Shown here: positions 25,788 through 34,306 of the stretch, piece by piece
How the letters are laid out: each line of letters begins with the position of its first letter
Numbering within the stretch: position 1 is the first letter of the stretch
From: CAZCPB01 sp044223975
GTDB lineage: Bacteria > Planctomycetota > Phycisphaerae > Phycisphaerales > UBA1924
DNA length: 64,000 nt
Assembly (NCBI GenBank): GCA_044223975.1
Contig: JBGALI010000012.1
Coordinates: 1-64,000, forward strand
Direction: 5' to 3'
Notes under the pieces: generated by a model
Database searches by the model: none
The model's input: only the letters and a program-made list of their open reading frames with translations
What the model was told of the DNA's origin: nothing
Made by a program: the position numbers and the translations under genes

Positions 25788-26908
25788 GGCGTCACCTCCC
25801 GGGCCTGCCCGAGGTACCGGTCGATGGTGAAGATCTTGGCGTCAGAGAGCACGGTGCTGTTGCCGGTGCCCTGCAGCCACTCGTTGATGGTCCTCGACAA
25901 TTCCACGTCGTTGGTCTTGACGAGCGACGTGTCGATCGTGGGCTTGATCGGGATCGAACGGGGATTGGCAGGGTCACCGTACAGGCAGCCGGTGACGGCG
26001 TTGAGGCCGCGGGCGCCAACGGCCGAGGCGAGGCGCCGCTCGTCGTAGAACGCAAGCTCGGCGACGGGGCGGGCGAGCACGGTGTCGGTGGATTCGTCGC
26101 CCAGGAGTTTCTGTCGCGTCAGTTGCTGGCCCTTGAGGGTCGTTCCAAAGTCGGTGCGCGAGGCAAGGAGCCGGCGCACCTGCCCGGCGAGGTCCTCGGG
26201 GGTGTCGAGGCGGAAGGCCTGCACTCCGTACGGCGAGCCGGTGCGGAAGACCCTGGACGGGCTCACGTCAACGACCAGCGCGGGCTGACGCTTCGAGGTG
26301 CTCAGGGCGCCGGTGCCGGCGTCGAACCGGACCATGAACGTCTGGCGGCTGGCGCCGGAACCGGATTTATCTTCGTCGTAAAAACCGGTCTCGGGGAAGA
26401 CCCAGTTGCCGGTGGTCTTGTCGTACGCGCGGCCGGCGATCTGCTCGTACCAGCCGTTCATGGCGTTCGCGGTGCCCGCGTCGATCGAGCCCGGAGGTGC
26501 GTAGCCGCGGACCATCCAGTAGCGCGGCATCTGGATCGCCTGGAAGGCAGGGAGCGGCACGAAGACGTCGCGGGCGATCGTCCTGGTCGTGTCGTTGGGG
26601 TCGACGTCCTGCATCTGCCCGACCTGGATGAAGATGCCGATGCGGGTGCGGCCCGTGCCGGGGTCGTAGAAGAAGACCGCGGCGCTGTCGCCCAAGCCCT
26701 CGCTCGACGAAGCCGCGGAGCGCGCGGCGCCGAGCGCCACGCCGATCTGGTTCTCGGCCTGCGACCGCTCGGTCGAGTAGAGCAGCGACGAGAACGAGGG
26801 CACCGCGATCGCCAGGACGAGCACGAAGATCGAGATCACGACCAGGAGCTCGGCGAGCGTGTACGCGCGGCGAGAAAGGCGGGGATTGGCGGAGGTGATG
26901 GTGCTCAT
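25784..26908 (-). CDS. FimT/GspH-like prepilin-type protein
   Basis: A 374-residue protein with a prepilin signal: RRAYTLAELLVVISIFVLVL then AIAVPSFSSLLYSTERSQAENQ, the GspH/FimT continuation. The -1 residue is Ala and +1 is Tyr; Glu+5 is present. A long soluble C-terminal region follows, larger than the usual 150-200 residues. Start and stop codons overlap its neighbours on both sides by four bases (ATGA), so it is in the middle of a tightly coupled run of pseudopilin genes. Confidence 0.82.
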   Translation of the reverse strand: MSTITSANPRLSRRAYTLAELLVVISIFVLVLAIAVPSFSSLLYSTERSQAENQIGVALGAARSAASSSEGLGDSAAVFFYDPGTGRTRIGIFIQVGQMQDVDPNDTTRTIARDVFVPLPAFQAIQMPRYWMVRGYAPPGSIDAGTANAMNGWYEQIAGRAYDKTTGNWVFPETGFYDEDKSGSGASRQTFMVRFDAGTGALSTSKRQPALVVDVSPSRVFRTGSPYGVQAFRLDTPEDLAGQVRRLLASRTDFGTTLKGQQLTRQKLLGDESTDTVLARPVAELAFYDERRLASAVGARGLNAVTGCLYGDPANPRSIPIKPTIDTSLVKTNDVELSRTINEWLQGTGNSTVLSDAKIFTIDRYLGQAREVTP

Positions 26909-27861
26909 GGGCCCACCACCAGTACGACGTTGTCGCTGATCGCCTTCTCGCGGGCCGTTGCGTCGAGCGTGCCATCGGGTAGGTTGAGCTTCTCGAGGAT
27001 GACCTTCAACGACTCATCACCGTACAGACCGTCGGGGCCGCACCAGACGATCGCGGCGGTGGCGCCCCGCAGGCCGGGGTCCTTCTCGGGGTCTCCGACG
27101 ACCTTGGGCACGTTCATGTCGGCGGGCTTTTCGACGACGTACTTGGTGCCCTTCTTCACGCCCTGGAGCCAGCGGTAGTAACGGAAGGCGTTCTCCTTGC
27201 CGTCGCGGATCTCGTAGCGTTCGCCCTTGGTGCCCGCGCGAACGACTTTCGCCCCCGAACGGCCGGTGTCCAGGTAGGGTCCGAAGGCCTGGCCAGACCG
27301 CTTCACCGTTGCGTTAGGCTTCTTGGCGTTCTCAGGGACCTGGAACGTGCCGTCCTCGTTGGGGCGGAGAATCCCCGGGCCGGAGACGCCGTCGATCGGG
27401 AGTTTCCCACCGGTGATCAGCGGTGTCTCGTCCACGCCGACGAGGTAGAACGGCAGCGAGGCCAGGCTGTAACGGAGATCCCAGTATTCGGCCGGCACGT
27501 CGGCCGGCTTGCCGGGCCATGAGGGGTCGGACTCCTCGTGCCGGAGAATCTTGGCGTCGCTGCTGTCCAGCGGCGCGGGAACGTACACAGGGAACTTGCG
27601 CTCGCCGGCCTGCGCCTTGGAAAGGTCGTAGTCCTTCACGAGCGGGATTGCAAAGCCAAAGTCGCTGGTGAACTGGGTGGCGCTGAGCTTCATTGCCGCG
27701 GCGGTGGACTCACCGGCGTTGCGGGCCGCCGCGCGCCGCCCCACGGTGAGACCAACGACGAGCAGCCCGATCAGGATCCCCACCACCGCGATGGCAAAGA
27801 GGATCTCGATGAGCGTAAAGCCGGCCCGGGAGACCGAACGTGATGTGGCGGTGCTTTCCAC
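26905..27861 (-). CDS. GspG/PilA-like prepilin-type protein
   Basis: A 318-residue protein and the only one of the pilin-like set here with a canonical Gly at -1: SRAGFTLIEILFAIAVVGIL, Glu+5, then a long hydrophobic helix (IGLLVVGLTVGRRAAARN). It may be the major pseudopilin or its homologue. The body is longer than usual for GspG (~140 residues) and has no recognised domain. It lies 13 bp after the PilC gene and overlaps the next pilin-like gene by four bases. Confidence 0.83.
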   Translation of the reverse strand: MESTATSRSVSRAGFTLIEILFAIAVVGILIGLLVVGLTVGRRAAARNAGESTAAAMKLSATQFTSDFGFAIPLVKDYDLSKAQAGERKFPVYVPAPLDSSDAKILRHEESDPSWPGKPADVPAEYWDLRYSLASLPFYLVGVDETPLITGGKLPIDGVSGPGILRPNEDGTFQVPENAKKPNATVKRSGQAFGPYLDTGRSGAKVVRAGTKGERYEIRDGKENAFRYYRWLQGVKKGTKYVVEKPADMNVPKVVGDPEKDPGLRGATAAIVWCGPDGLYGDESLKVILEKLNLPDGTLDATAREKAISDNVVLVVGP

Positions 27862-27874
27862 GCGGAGTCTCCGT

Positions 27875-29170
27875 TCAGCTGCCCTGCTGCCCGCCTTGGA
27901 GCGAGTTGATCATGGCGACCAGCGGCAGGAACATGGCGACGACGATGGTGCCGACGATGCCGCCGAGCACCACGACCATCAACGGCTCGAGCAGGCTGAC
28001 GAGCGAGGCGACGGCGACGTCGACCTCCTCGTCGTAGTTGTCGGCGATCTTGAGGAGCATGACGTCCATCTCGCCGGTCTCTTCGCCGACGTCGATCATG
28101 TTGACGACGATGGCGTCGCAGGTCTTGCTCTCGCGCAGGGGCCCGGCGAAGCTCTCACCCTCGCGGATCGAGTCGTGCACTTTCCGGAGCGCCTTCTCGA
28201 AGACGTAGTTGCCGCTGGTCTCGGAGGTGATGAGGATCGCCTCGAGGATGGGCACGCCCGCGGAGATCAGCGTGCCGAGCGTTCGCGTGAAGCGGGCGAT
28301 GGTGGTCTTGCGGAGCAGCTTGCCGAAGATCGGCGACCACAAGAGGACCGTGTCGGTGGCGGCCTTGCCGGGCCCGGCGCGCCGGATCATCTTCCAGAAG
28401 AAGATCGCGGCAAACGGCGAGATGATCACGAAGATGAAGCCCGGGATCTTCTGGCCCGGGCTGGTGCCGGCGACCCAGCGGCTGGTCTCGATGAGCCACA
28501 CGGTCAGGAACGGCAGCTTGACGCCGAAGTCGCGGAAGATTTCCTCGAACCGCGGGATGATGAACACCATGATCGCCGTGAGGATGAGGCCCGCGATCAG
28601 GATGACCACGATGGGGTACACCATCGCGCCCTTGATCTTCCTCTTGAGGCGCTGGCTCTTCTCCATGAACTCGGCGAGGCGCTGGAGGATGATGTCGAGC
28701 ACGCCGCCGATCTCGCCGGCGTTGACCATCTTTACAAACAGACGGTCGAACGCCTTGGGGTACTTGCTCATCGCCTCCGAAAGGCTCGACCCGCCCTCGA
28801 CCTCCTCGCACACGCCCGTGAGGATGTTCTTGAGGAGGCTGGGCTTGAGCTGGCTCTCGAGAATCTGGAGCGAACGCAGCAGCGGCAGACCCGCGTCCTG
28901 GAGCGTCGAGAGCTGGCGCGTGAAGGTGGTGAGCTGCTTTTCGCCCACGCCGCCGATCGAGAACCCGCCGCCGGCCTTGGCCTTCTTCTTGAGCTTGGCG
29001 TCGTCGCCGCCTGCCGCGGCCTGCTTCTTGACCTTCTGCTCGCGAACGGAGGTCGGGAAGAAGCCCTGCGACTTGATGCGCTGGACGGCTTCTTCGCTGG
29101 ACGCGGCGTCGATGGTGCCCTTCTGAGGCTTCCCGGCGGCGTTGAGCGCTTCGTAGGCAAACGTCGGCAT
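27875..29170 (-). CDS. pilC: type IV pilus/type II secretion inner-membrane platform protein PilC/GspF
   Basis: A 431-residue protein with the family start MPTFAYEALNAAGKPQKGTI, two T2SSF domains and three hydrophobic segments (YPIVVILIAGLILTAIMVFI; FIFVIISPFAAIFF; PLMVVVLGGIVGTIVVAMFL). Signature phrases include FTRQLSTLQDAGLPLL, MVNAGEIGGVLD and DVGEETGEMDVML. It is the membrane base on which PilB assembles pilin subunits. Residues ~45-70 have a Lys/Gly/Ala-rich insertion between the N-terminal domain and the first T2SSF domain. It lies between pilB (55 bp) and the GspG-like gene (13 bp). Confidence 0.95.
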   Translation of the reverse strand: MPTFAYEALNAAGKPQKGTIDAASSEEAVQRIKSQGFFPTSVREQKVKKQAAAGGDDAKLKKKAKAGGGFSIGGVGEKQLTTFTRQLSTLQDAGLPLLRSLQILESQLKPSLLKNILTGVCEEVEGGSSLSEAMSKYPKAFDRLFVKMVNAGEIGGVLDIILQRLAEFMEKSQRLKRKIKGAMVYPIVVILIAGLILTAIMVFIIPRFEEIFRDFGVKLPFLTVWLIETSRWVAGTSPGQKIPGFIFVIISPFAAIFFWKMIRRAGPGKAATDTVLLWSPIFGKLLRKTTIARFTRTLGTLISAGVPILEAILITSETSGNYVFEKALRKVHDSIREGESFAGPLRESKTCDAIVVNMIDVGEETGEMDVMLLKIADNYDEEVDVAVASLVSLLEPLMVVVLGGIVGTIVVAMFLPLVAMINSLQGGQQGS

Positions 29171-29225
29171 GACTCGTCTCCACCGGACCCGCTCCGGGGC
29201 CGGGAATCAAACTCGAACCTCTGAC

Positions 29226-30983
29226 TTACTCTTCCGCCAGCGTTTCGCGGACGACCTCGTCGATCGTGGTGAGTCCCTCGTAAATGGCCAGCAGGCCGCT
29301 CTCGCGGAGCGTGCGCATGCCCCGCTTGCGGGCGTGCACGCGGAGCACGCCGGTCGACGCCTGCTTCATGACCATGTCGCGCAGCTCGTCGTCGATGGTC
29401 ATGATCTCGTAGAGCGCCAGGCGCCCCTTGTACCCCGACCCGTTGCAGCGGTCGCAGCCCTTGCCGCGCATGAAGCGCTTGCCGCGCACGTCCTCGGGAC
29501 GGAGCTGGAGTTCCATCAGCTCTTCCTCGGTGGGCTGGTAGGCCTCTTTGCACTTGGTGCAGACCAGGCGGACCAGTCGCTGGGCGATGACGCCTTCGAT
29601 CGTGGCGGTGAGGAGGAAGGCCTCGAGCCCCAAGTCGAGCATGCGGACGATCGAGCTGGGCGCGTCGTTGGTGTGCAGCGTCGAGAGTACAAGGTGGCCG
29701 GTCAGCGAGGCCTGCACCGCGATCTGCGCGGTCTCGAGGTCGCGGATCTCGCCCACCAGGATGATGTCGGGGTCCTGACGCAGGAAGCTGCGCAGCAGCT
29801 TGGCGAAGGTCAGCTCCGCGTCGGCGTTCACCTGGCACTGGCACAGCCCGTCGATGTCGTACTCGACCGGGTCCTCGGCGGTGAGGATCTTGGTGTCGAT
29901 GGTGTTGAGCTCGGCGAGCGCGGCGTAGAGCGTCGTGGTCTTTCCCGAGCCGGTCGGGCCGGTCACGATCACGATGCCGTTGGGCTTGTTGATGAGGCGG
30001 CGGACCACCTCGATGTCGTCGGTGCGAAGTCCCAGGCGGTCGAGCGCCAGCTCGACATTGCTGCGGTCCAGCACACGCATCACGACGCTCTCGCCGTGCA
30101 TCGTCGGCAGCACGGCGATACGGAGGTCGACCGGGTTGCCCTGCAGCGTCAGCTCGATGCGGCCGTCCTGCGGCAGGCGGCGCTCGGCGATGTCCAGGCC
30201 GGCCATGACCTTGATGCGGCTGGTGATCGCGGGGCCCAGTTCCTTCGGCGGCGGGACCATCTCGTAGAGAACGCCGTCGATGCGGTAGCGCATCTTGAAC
30301 TCGTTCTCGAAGGGCTCAAAGTGAATGTCGCTGGCGCGGTCCTTGATCGCCTGGAGCAGCACGAGGTTGAGCAGCTTGATGACCTGGTTGTCGCTGGCGG
30401 CCTCGAGCACCGCGTCGAGGTCGATCGAGTCGCCGCCGCGCCCCAGCCCCTTGAACTTCTCGTCCTTGGCCAGGGCGGTTACGACGTCGGCGATCGACTC
30501 CTGCTTGGCGAAGTGCTTCTTGATGACCGCGTCGATAAGAGACGGGTCGGCGACGACGGCGTCGACGTTGCTCGATCCGATGAGCAGGCGGAGGTCGTCG
30601 ATGGCCCGGAAGTTGTCCGGACTCTTCATCGCGATCTTCAGACGCTTGCTGACCGGGTTGTACTCCAGGGGGATGACCTGGTAGGTCTGGACGCTCTCGG
30701 CCGGGATCGAAGCCTTCAGCTCGTCGGTGAGCTCAAAGCCCGTCAGGTCCATGTACGCCATGCCCGCCTGGCCCGCCAAGGCCGCGGCAATGTCGCGCTC
30801 ATTGCAGTAGTTGAGTTCAACGAGCAACTGTCCGAGAAGCACCTTGCGGGTCTTCTGGACTTCGAGAGCCTGATGAACCTGGTCGCGCGTCACCCGACCC
30901 ATCTTGGTCAGCACGCGCCCGATCTTGCGTCCCTTGAGTTCAGCAGGATCAATGTTCGGGTGTTGCGAAGGCGTTGTCGCCAT
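29226..30983 (-). CDS. pilB: type IV pilus/T2SS assembly ATPase PilB/GspE
   Basis: A 585-residue secretion ATPase. An N-terminal MshEN/GspE-N domain (GRVLTKMGRVTRDQVHQAL) precedes the ATPase core with Walker A GPTGSGKTTT, Asp box (LTAEDPVEYDIDG), Walker B-type ILVGEIRDLETA and His box TLHTNDAPSS. A zinc-type CxxC pair is present (CTKC and CDRC). It hydrolyses ATP in the cytoplasm to drive pilin insertion with PilC. The frame is open 12 codons upstream to another ATG (31019), but the ATG at 30983 has AAGGAA just before it, so it is preferred. Confidence 0.95.
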   Translation of the reverse strand: MATTPSQHPNIDPAELKGRKIGRVLTKMGRVTRDQVHQALEVQKTRKVLLGQLLVELNYCNERDIAAALAGQAGMAYMDLTGFELTDELKASIPAESVQTYQVIPLEYNPVSKRLKIAMKSPDNFRAIDDLRLLIGSSNVDAVVADPSLIDAVIKKHFAKQESIADVVTALAKDEKFKGLGRGGDSIDLDAVLEAASDNQVIKLLNLVLLQAIKDRASDIHFEPFENEFKMRYRIDGVLYEMVPPPKELGPAITSRIKVMAGLDIAERRLPQDGRIELTLQGNPVDLRIAVLPTMHGESVVMRVLDRSNVELALDRLGLRTDDIEVVRRLINKPNGIVIVTGPTGSGKTTTLYAALAELNTIDTKILTAEDPVEYDIDGLCQCQVNADAELTFAKLLRSFLRQDPDIILVGEIRDLETAQIAVQASLTGHLVLSTLHTNDAPSSIVRMLDLGLEAFLLTATIEGVIAQRLVRLVCTKCKEAYQPTEEELMELQLRPEDVRGKRFMRGKGCDRCNGSGYKGRLALYEIMTIDDELRDMVMKQASTGVLRVHARKRGMRTLRESGLLAIYEGLTTIDEVVRETLAEE

Positions 30984-31117
30984 GGCTTCCTTCGTGCGTC
31001 CATCCGGATCCTGTCGCATGACAGGTCCGAGATTGGACTACTGGCGAACCCCGTGGTCATCCTCGATTCGTGAGAATAACGGAAAGGTTCGAGGTTGAGG
31101 GTGAAAACGATACATCA

Positions 31118-31137
31118 CCAGATGTTGCGACATCTGG
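31118..31137. other. perfect hairpin between pilT and pilB
   Basis: An 8-bp perfect stem CCAGATGT/ACATCTGG with loop TGCG, 80 bp after the pilT stop and about 135 bp before the pilB start in the 232-bp gap. There is no adjacent T-run on the minus strand (the first is TTTT about 12 nt on), so it may be a processing site, weak terminator or operator rather than a clear terminator. Confidence 0.45.
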
Positions 31138-31215
31138 AATTTGACGCTTCTATGCGCTTCTCGGACGCCGTTAAGTTTCCGAACATTGCGAAGTCAGCGC
31201 CCTGGCCCCGGGCGA

Positions 31216-32334
31216 TTATGGGGCCGCGTCTTCCTCTTCATCCCACTCCGGCCGGCCCACGGTCTTACCGATCTTGTGGACCTTATCGCGAAGGGCAGCG
31301 GGATCCTTGCTCTTGTCGATCATCTCTTCCGCGGAGATCATGCCGCGGGAGTAGAGCGACCAGAGGTGGTCGTCGAGAAGCTGCATGCCGAACTTCTTGC
31401 CCGTCTGGATGGACGAGTCGATTCGGAAAGTTTTCGCCTCGCGGATGAGGTTCGCGATAGCCGGGGTTACCACCAGGAACTCGTACCCCGCCACCATTCC
31501 CGGCGTATCGATCCGCGTCAGGAGCACTTGGCTGAGGATGCAGATCAAAGCGGTCGAGAGCTGGACGCGGATCTGGTTCTGCTGGCTGACCGGGAAGGCG
31601 TCGACGATACGGTCGATGGTCTTGGCCGCGCCGGTGGTGTGCAGGGTGGCGAACACAAGGTGGCCCGTTTCGGCGGCGCGGACAGCGGACTCGATGGTCT
31701 CGAGGTCTCGCATTTCGCCGACCAGGATCACGTCGGGGTCTTGGCGGAGCACGCGCCGGAGGGCCTCGGCGAAGCTCGGCACGTCGTCGTGAACGGCTCG
31801 TTGGTTGACGATCGATTTCTTGTGCGAGTGGTAATACTCGATGGGGTCTTCCATCGTGACGATGTGCCGGTCCATGTTCGTGTTGACGAAGTCGATCATG
31901 GTCGCCAGCGACGTCGTCTTTCCCGAGCCGGTCGGGCCGGTCACGAGGAACATGCCGCGGGGGCGGCGGATCAGTTCGCGGCAGATCTCGGGGAGGCCGA
32001 TCTGCTCGAACGTGAGCAACCTTCGGGGGATCTGGCGGCAGACGATCGCCAGGTCGCCCTTCTGACGGAAGACCGAGACGCGGAAGCGGGCGGCTTCGCC
32101 GTACGCGAAGCCAAAGTCGCTGCCGCCCTCCTCCTGAAGCTCCTGTTGGTTGCGTTCAGGAGTGATCGACTTCATCAGCGCGACCATGTCGTCGGAGTCG
32201 AGGATCTTGGTCTGGAGATTGCGCAGGTGGCCGTGGAGGCGGATCGTCGGCGGACGGCCCACGGTCATGTGAAGGTCGCTGGCGCCGGTCCTGACCACGG
32301 TGTCGAGCAGGCGGTCGATCTGGATCGTGGACAT
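31216..32334 (-). CDS. pilT: twitching motility/pilus retraction ATPase PilT
   Basis: A 372-residue protein of usual PilT length. N-terminal PAS-like domain with GASDLHMTVGRPPTIRLHG, Walker A GPTGSGKTT (133-141), Asp box TMEDPIEYYH, ILVGEMRDLETIESA, His box TLHTTGAAKT and the PilT-specific AIANLIREAKTFRI. The C-terminal tail is acidic. PilT disassembles pili by removing pilins, so the operon probably makes a retractable type IV pilus rather than only a secretion system. It lies 59 bp after the split PilB-like gene and 232 bp before pilB. Confidence 0.95.
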   Translation of the reverse strand: MSTIQIDRLLDTVVRTGASDLHMTVGRPPTIRLHGHLRNLQTKILDSDDMVALMKSITPERNQQELQEEGGSDFGFAYGEAARFRVSVFRQKGDLAIVCRQIPRRLLTFEQIGLPEICRELIRRPRGMFLVTGPTGSGKTTSLATMIDFVNTNMDRHIVTMEDPIEYYHSHKKSIVNQRAVHDDVPSFAEALRRVLRQDPDVILVGEMRDLETIESAVRAAETGHLVFATLHTTGAAKTIDRIVDAFPVSQQNQIRVQLSTALICILSQVLLTRIDTPGMVAGYEFLVVTPAIANLIREAKTFRIDSSIQTGKKFGMQLLDDHLWSLYSRGMISAEEMIDKSKDPAALRDKVHKIGKTVGRPEWDEEEDAAP

Positions 32335-32393
32335 GGGGGGCTCGGGGAGGGTGCTTGGTGCTGGGTGTCAGTGCCGCGGCGGACGCGTCGAAG

Positions 32394-33527
32394 CTATTTC
32401 TTGTTGTCCAGGTCGACCTGGGTGTTGCGGGCGATCTCGTCGGGCGTGGTCACGCCGTTCATGATCTTGAGCTTGCCGTCCTCGACCAGGGGCCGCATGC
32501 CCGACGCCAGGGCCGCGTTGCGCAGCTCGGACAGCGGCGCGAGCTTGAAGGCCAGCTCGCGGATCGCGGTGTTCATGACCATCATCTCGAAGATGGCCTT
32601 GCGCCCGCGGTAGCCCGTGCCGACACAGTTGTCGCACCCGACGTTCTTGTGGACCCGCCCCACCGCTTCCTCGGGGGTGATGCCGGTGAGCGTGAGGAAC
32701 TTGTGGTCCATTTCCTCGGGCTTGGCGAGGGTCTTGCACTTGGGGCAGAGAACGCGGATGAGGCGCTGCCCCATCACCGCCTGGATCGAGCTGGCGACCA
32801 GGAAGGGCTTCACGCCCATGTCGACCAGTCGCGTGATGGCGCTGGGGGCGTCGTTGGTGTGCAGGGTGCTGAAGACCAGGTGGCCGGTCAGCGCGGCCTG
32901 GATCGCGATCTCGGCGACTTCCTTGTCGCGGATTTCGCCCACCAGGATGATGTTGGGCGCCTGGCGGAGCATGGAGCGGAGCACGGCGGTGAACGTGAAC
33001 CCGATGCTCTCACGCACCTGGCACTGGTTGATGCCCTCGAAGGCGTATTCGATCGGGTCCTCGGCGGTGATGATCTTCTTGTCGGGGCGGTTGAGGATGT
33101 CCAAGGCCGAGTAGAGCGTCGTGGTCTTGCCCGAGCCCGTGGGGCCGGTGACCAGGAAGATGCCGTTGGGACGGCGGATGATCTTGTTGAAGGCGGCGAG
33201 GTTGTCGGTCTCGAAGCCCAGGTTTTCAAGGCCGATGCGCACCGAGTCTGGGCGCAGGATTCGCAGCACGATGCTCTCGCCGTGGTACGCCGGGCACGCG
33301 CTCACGCGGAAGTCGACCATCGTCTCGTCGACCAGGTGCTTGATGCGGCCGTCCTGCGGGATGCGCTTTTCGGCGATGTTCACGCCGGACATCAGCTTGA
33401 AGCGAGAAAGGATCGCGTTCTGCATGCGCTTGGGCAGCTTGTCGCGTTCCATGCACACGCCGTCGATTCGGTACCGCAGGCGCACCCGGTCGGCCATCGG
33501 CTCGACGTGGATATCGCTGGCCCGCAT
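32394..33527 (-). CDS. second PilB/GspE-like ATPase, C-terminal part (frameshifted gene)
   Basis: The catalytic half of a second assembly ATPase. It holds RASDIHVEPM, Walker A GPTGSGKTTT, TAEDPIEYAFEG, ILVGEIRDKEVAEIA, TLHTNDAPSA and two zinc-type pairs (CPKC, CDNC). The ATG given is simply the first in frame; the homologous sequence (EDAPIVKLCNRILVEAVK) continues in this frame upstream to about 33582. There the frame meets the N-terminal part that is read one base out of phase. Rejoined, the protein would be about 571 residues, normal for the family. Whether this half is translated alone is unknown. It lies 59 bp upstream of pilT. Confidence 0.85.
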   Translation of the reverse strand: MRASDIHVEPMADRVRLRYRIDGVCMERDKLPKRMQNAILSRFKLMSGVNIAEKRIPQDGRIKHLVDETMVDFRVSACPAYHGESIVLRILRPDSVRIGLENLGFETDNLAAFNKIIRRPNGIFLVTGPTGSGKTTTLYSALDILNRPDKKIITAEDPIEYAFEGINQCQVRESIGFTFTAVLRSMLRQAPNIILVGEIRDKEVAEIAIQAALTGHLVFSTLHTNDAPSAITRLVDMGVKPFLVASSIQAVMGQRLIRVLCPKCKTLAKPEEMDHKFLTLTGITPEEAVGRVHKNVGCDNCVGTGYRGRKAIFEMMVMNTAIRELAFKLAPLSELRNAALASGMRPLVEDGKLKIMNGVTTPDEIARNTQVDLDNKK

Positions 33528-34108
33528 CTTGACGGCCTCGACGAGGATGCGGTTGCAGAGCTTGACGATCGGGGCGTCTTCGCTTTGTCCACCGAGCGGT
33601 CGACCGAGCGGTCGACCGACTTGTCGATCGACTCAGAGATCAGCGACTCGCCGGCCGCGACCATCCGGACCTGCTTGTTCTTGTCGCCCTCGAGGAAGCC
33701 CTTGATCGCCGAGCGCGCGGCGAGCTTGGGGTCGATCTCGGTGTTGAGGCGGAACCTGAGCATGTCGAGCAGCTCGAGGTTCATGGGGTCGTGGATGATG
33801 AGCTGGAGCTTCCCGTTGGTCTTGGCCATCGGGAGGATCAGGTGCTTCTTCACCAGGTCTTCGGGGATGAGCTTGAGGTCGATCTTGCCCGAGACGTCGC
33901 GGGCGTTAAGGTCGACGTACTCCATCCCGAACTGTTCGGCCAGGGCCTTGGCGACCTGATCTTCCTTGGCGAAGCCAGTCTCGACCAGAGCCTCGCCGAG
34001 CCGCTTGCCCGAGCCCTTGGCGACGTTGGCGGCCTTCACCGCCTGCTCGGGCGTAATGACCCCCCACCCGATCAGGATTTCACCGAGCTTCTTGCGCGAT
34101 CGTGCCAT
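33392..34108 (-). CDS. second PilB/GspE-like ATPase, N-terminal part (frameshifted gene)
   Basis: Starts ARSRKKLGEILIGWGVITPE and has two MshEN-type modules (KKLGEILIGWG; GKRLGEALVETGFAKEDQVA) with LIPEDLVKKHLILPMAKTNG. Real homology ends at SVDRSVDRSVDKA (about 33585). The last ~65 codons to the stop at 33392 are the out-of-frame reading of the ATPase core (Ser/Arg/Cys-rich), so they are not meaningful. Adding one base near 33581-33584 would give SVDKGEDAPIV and join the frames. This is the first gene of the pilus operon, read from the gap that also serves coaB in the other direction. Confidence 0.8.
   Translation of the reverse strand: MARSRKKLGEILIGWGVITPEQAVKAANVAKGSGKRLGEALVETGFAKEDQVAKALAEQFGMEYVDLNARDVSGKIDLKLIPEDLVKKHLILPMAKTNGKLQLIIHDPMNLELLDMLRFRLNTEIDPKLAARSAIKGFLEGDKNKQVRMVAAGESLISESIDKSVDRSVDRSVDKAKTPRSSSSATASSSRPSRCGPAISTSSRWPTGCACGTESTACAWNATSCPSACRTRSFLASS
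33591..33626 (-). repeat. 12-bp tandem repeat next to the frameshift
   Basis: Two perfect copies of ACCGAGCGGTCG and a third degenerate copy (ACCGACTTGTCG), plus strand, coding in the PilB-like gene for the repeated S-V-D-R segment. The frame disruption is within about 10 bp of its left end, a plausible site of replication slippage or sequencing error. Confidence 0.75.
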
Positions 34109-34306
34109 GCGCGTCCTTCAACCCCTCAGGCGACCGCCCGACCGGGACGGGTGCATCGAACCCCGATGCCGAAACCGACATCGTAACGGGGGACGTGCGC
34201 GCCGTGCGTCGGAGCGAGGGAGGAGTGTAGACCAAGCCTCGCGCGGGAATCCCGCGTCGGCTCCTCCCCTACTGTCTGAAGAACGAATGTCCCAAGGACC
34301 AAAGCG

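Noticed and set aside
31118..31137. Definite terminator after pilT
   Set aside because: The stem is perfect but lacks an adjacent T-run on the minus strand; listed only as an undefined hairpin.
33575..33595. Programmed -1 ribosomal frameshift in the PilB-like gene
   Set aside because: The bases around the junction do not form a canonical X-XXY-YYZ slippery heptamer, and I see no clear downstream stimulator; an indel is simpler.
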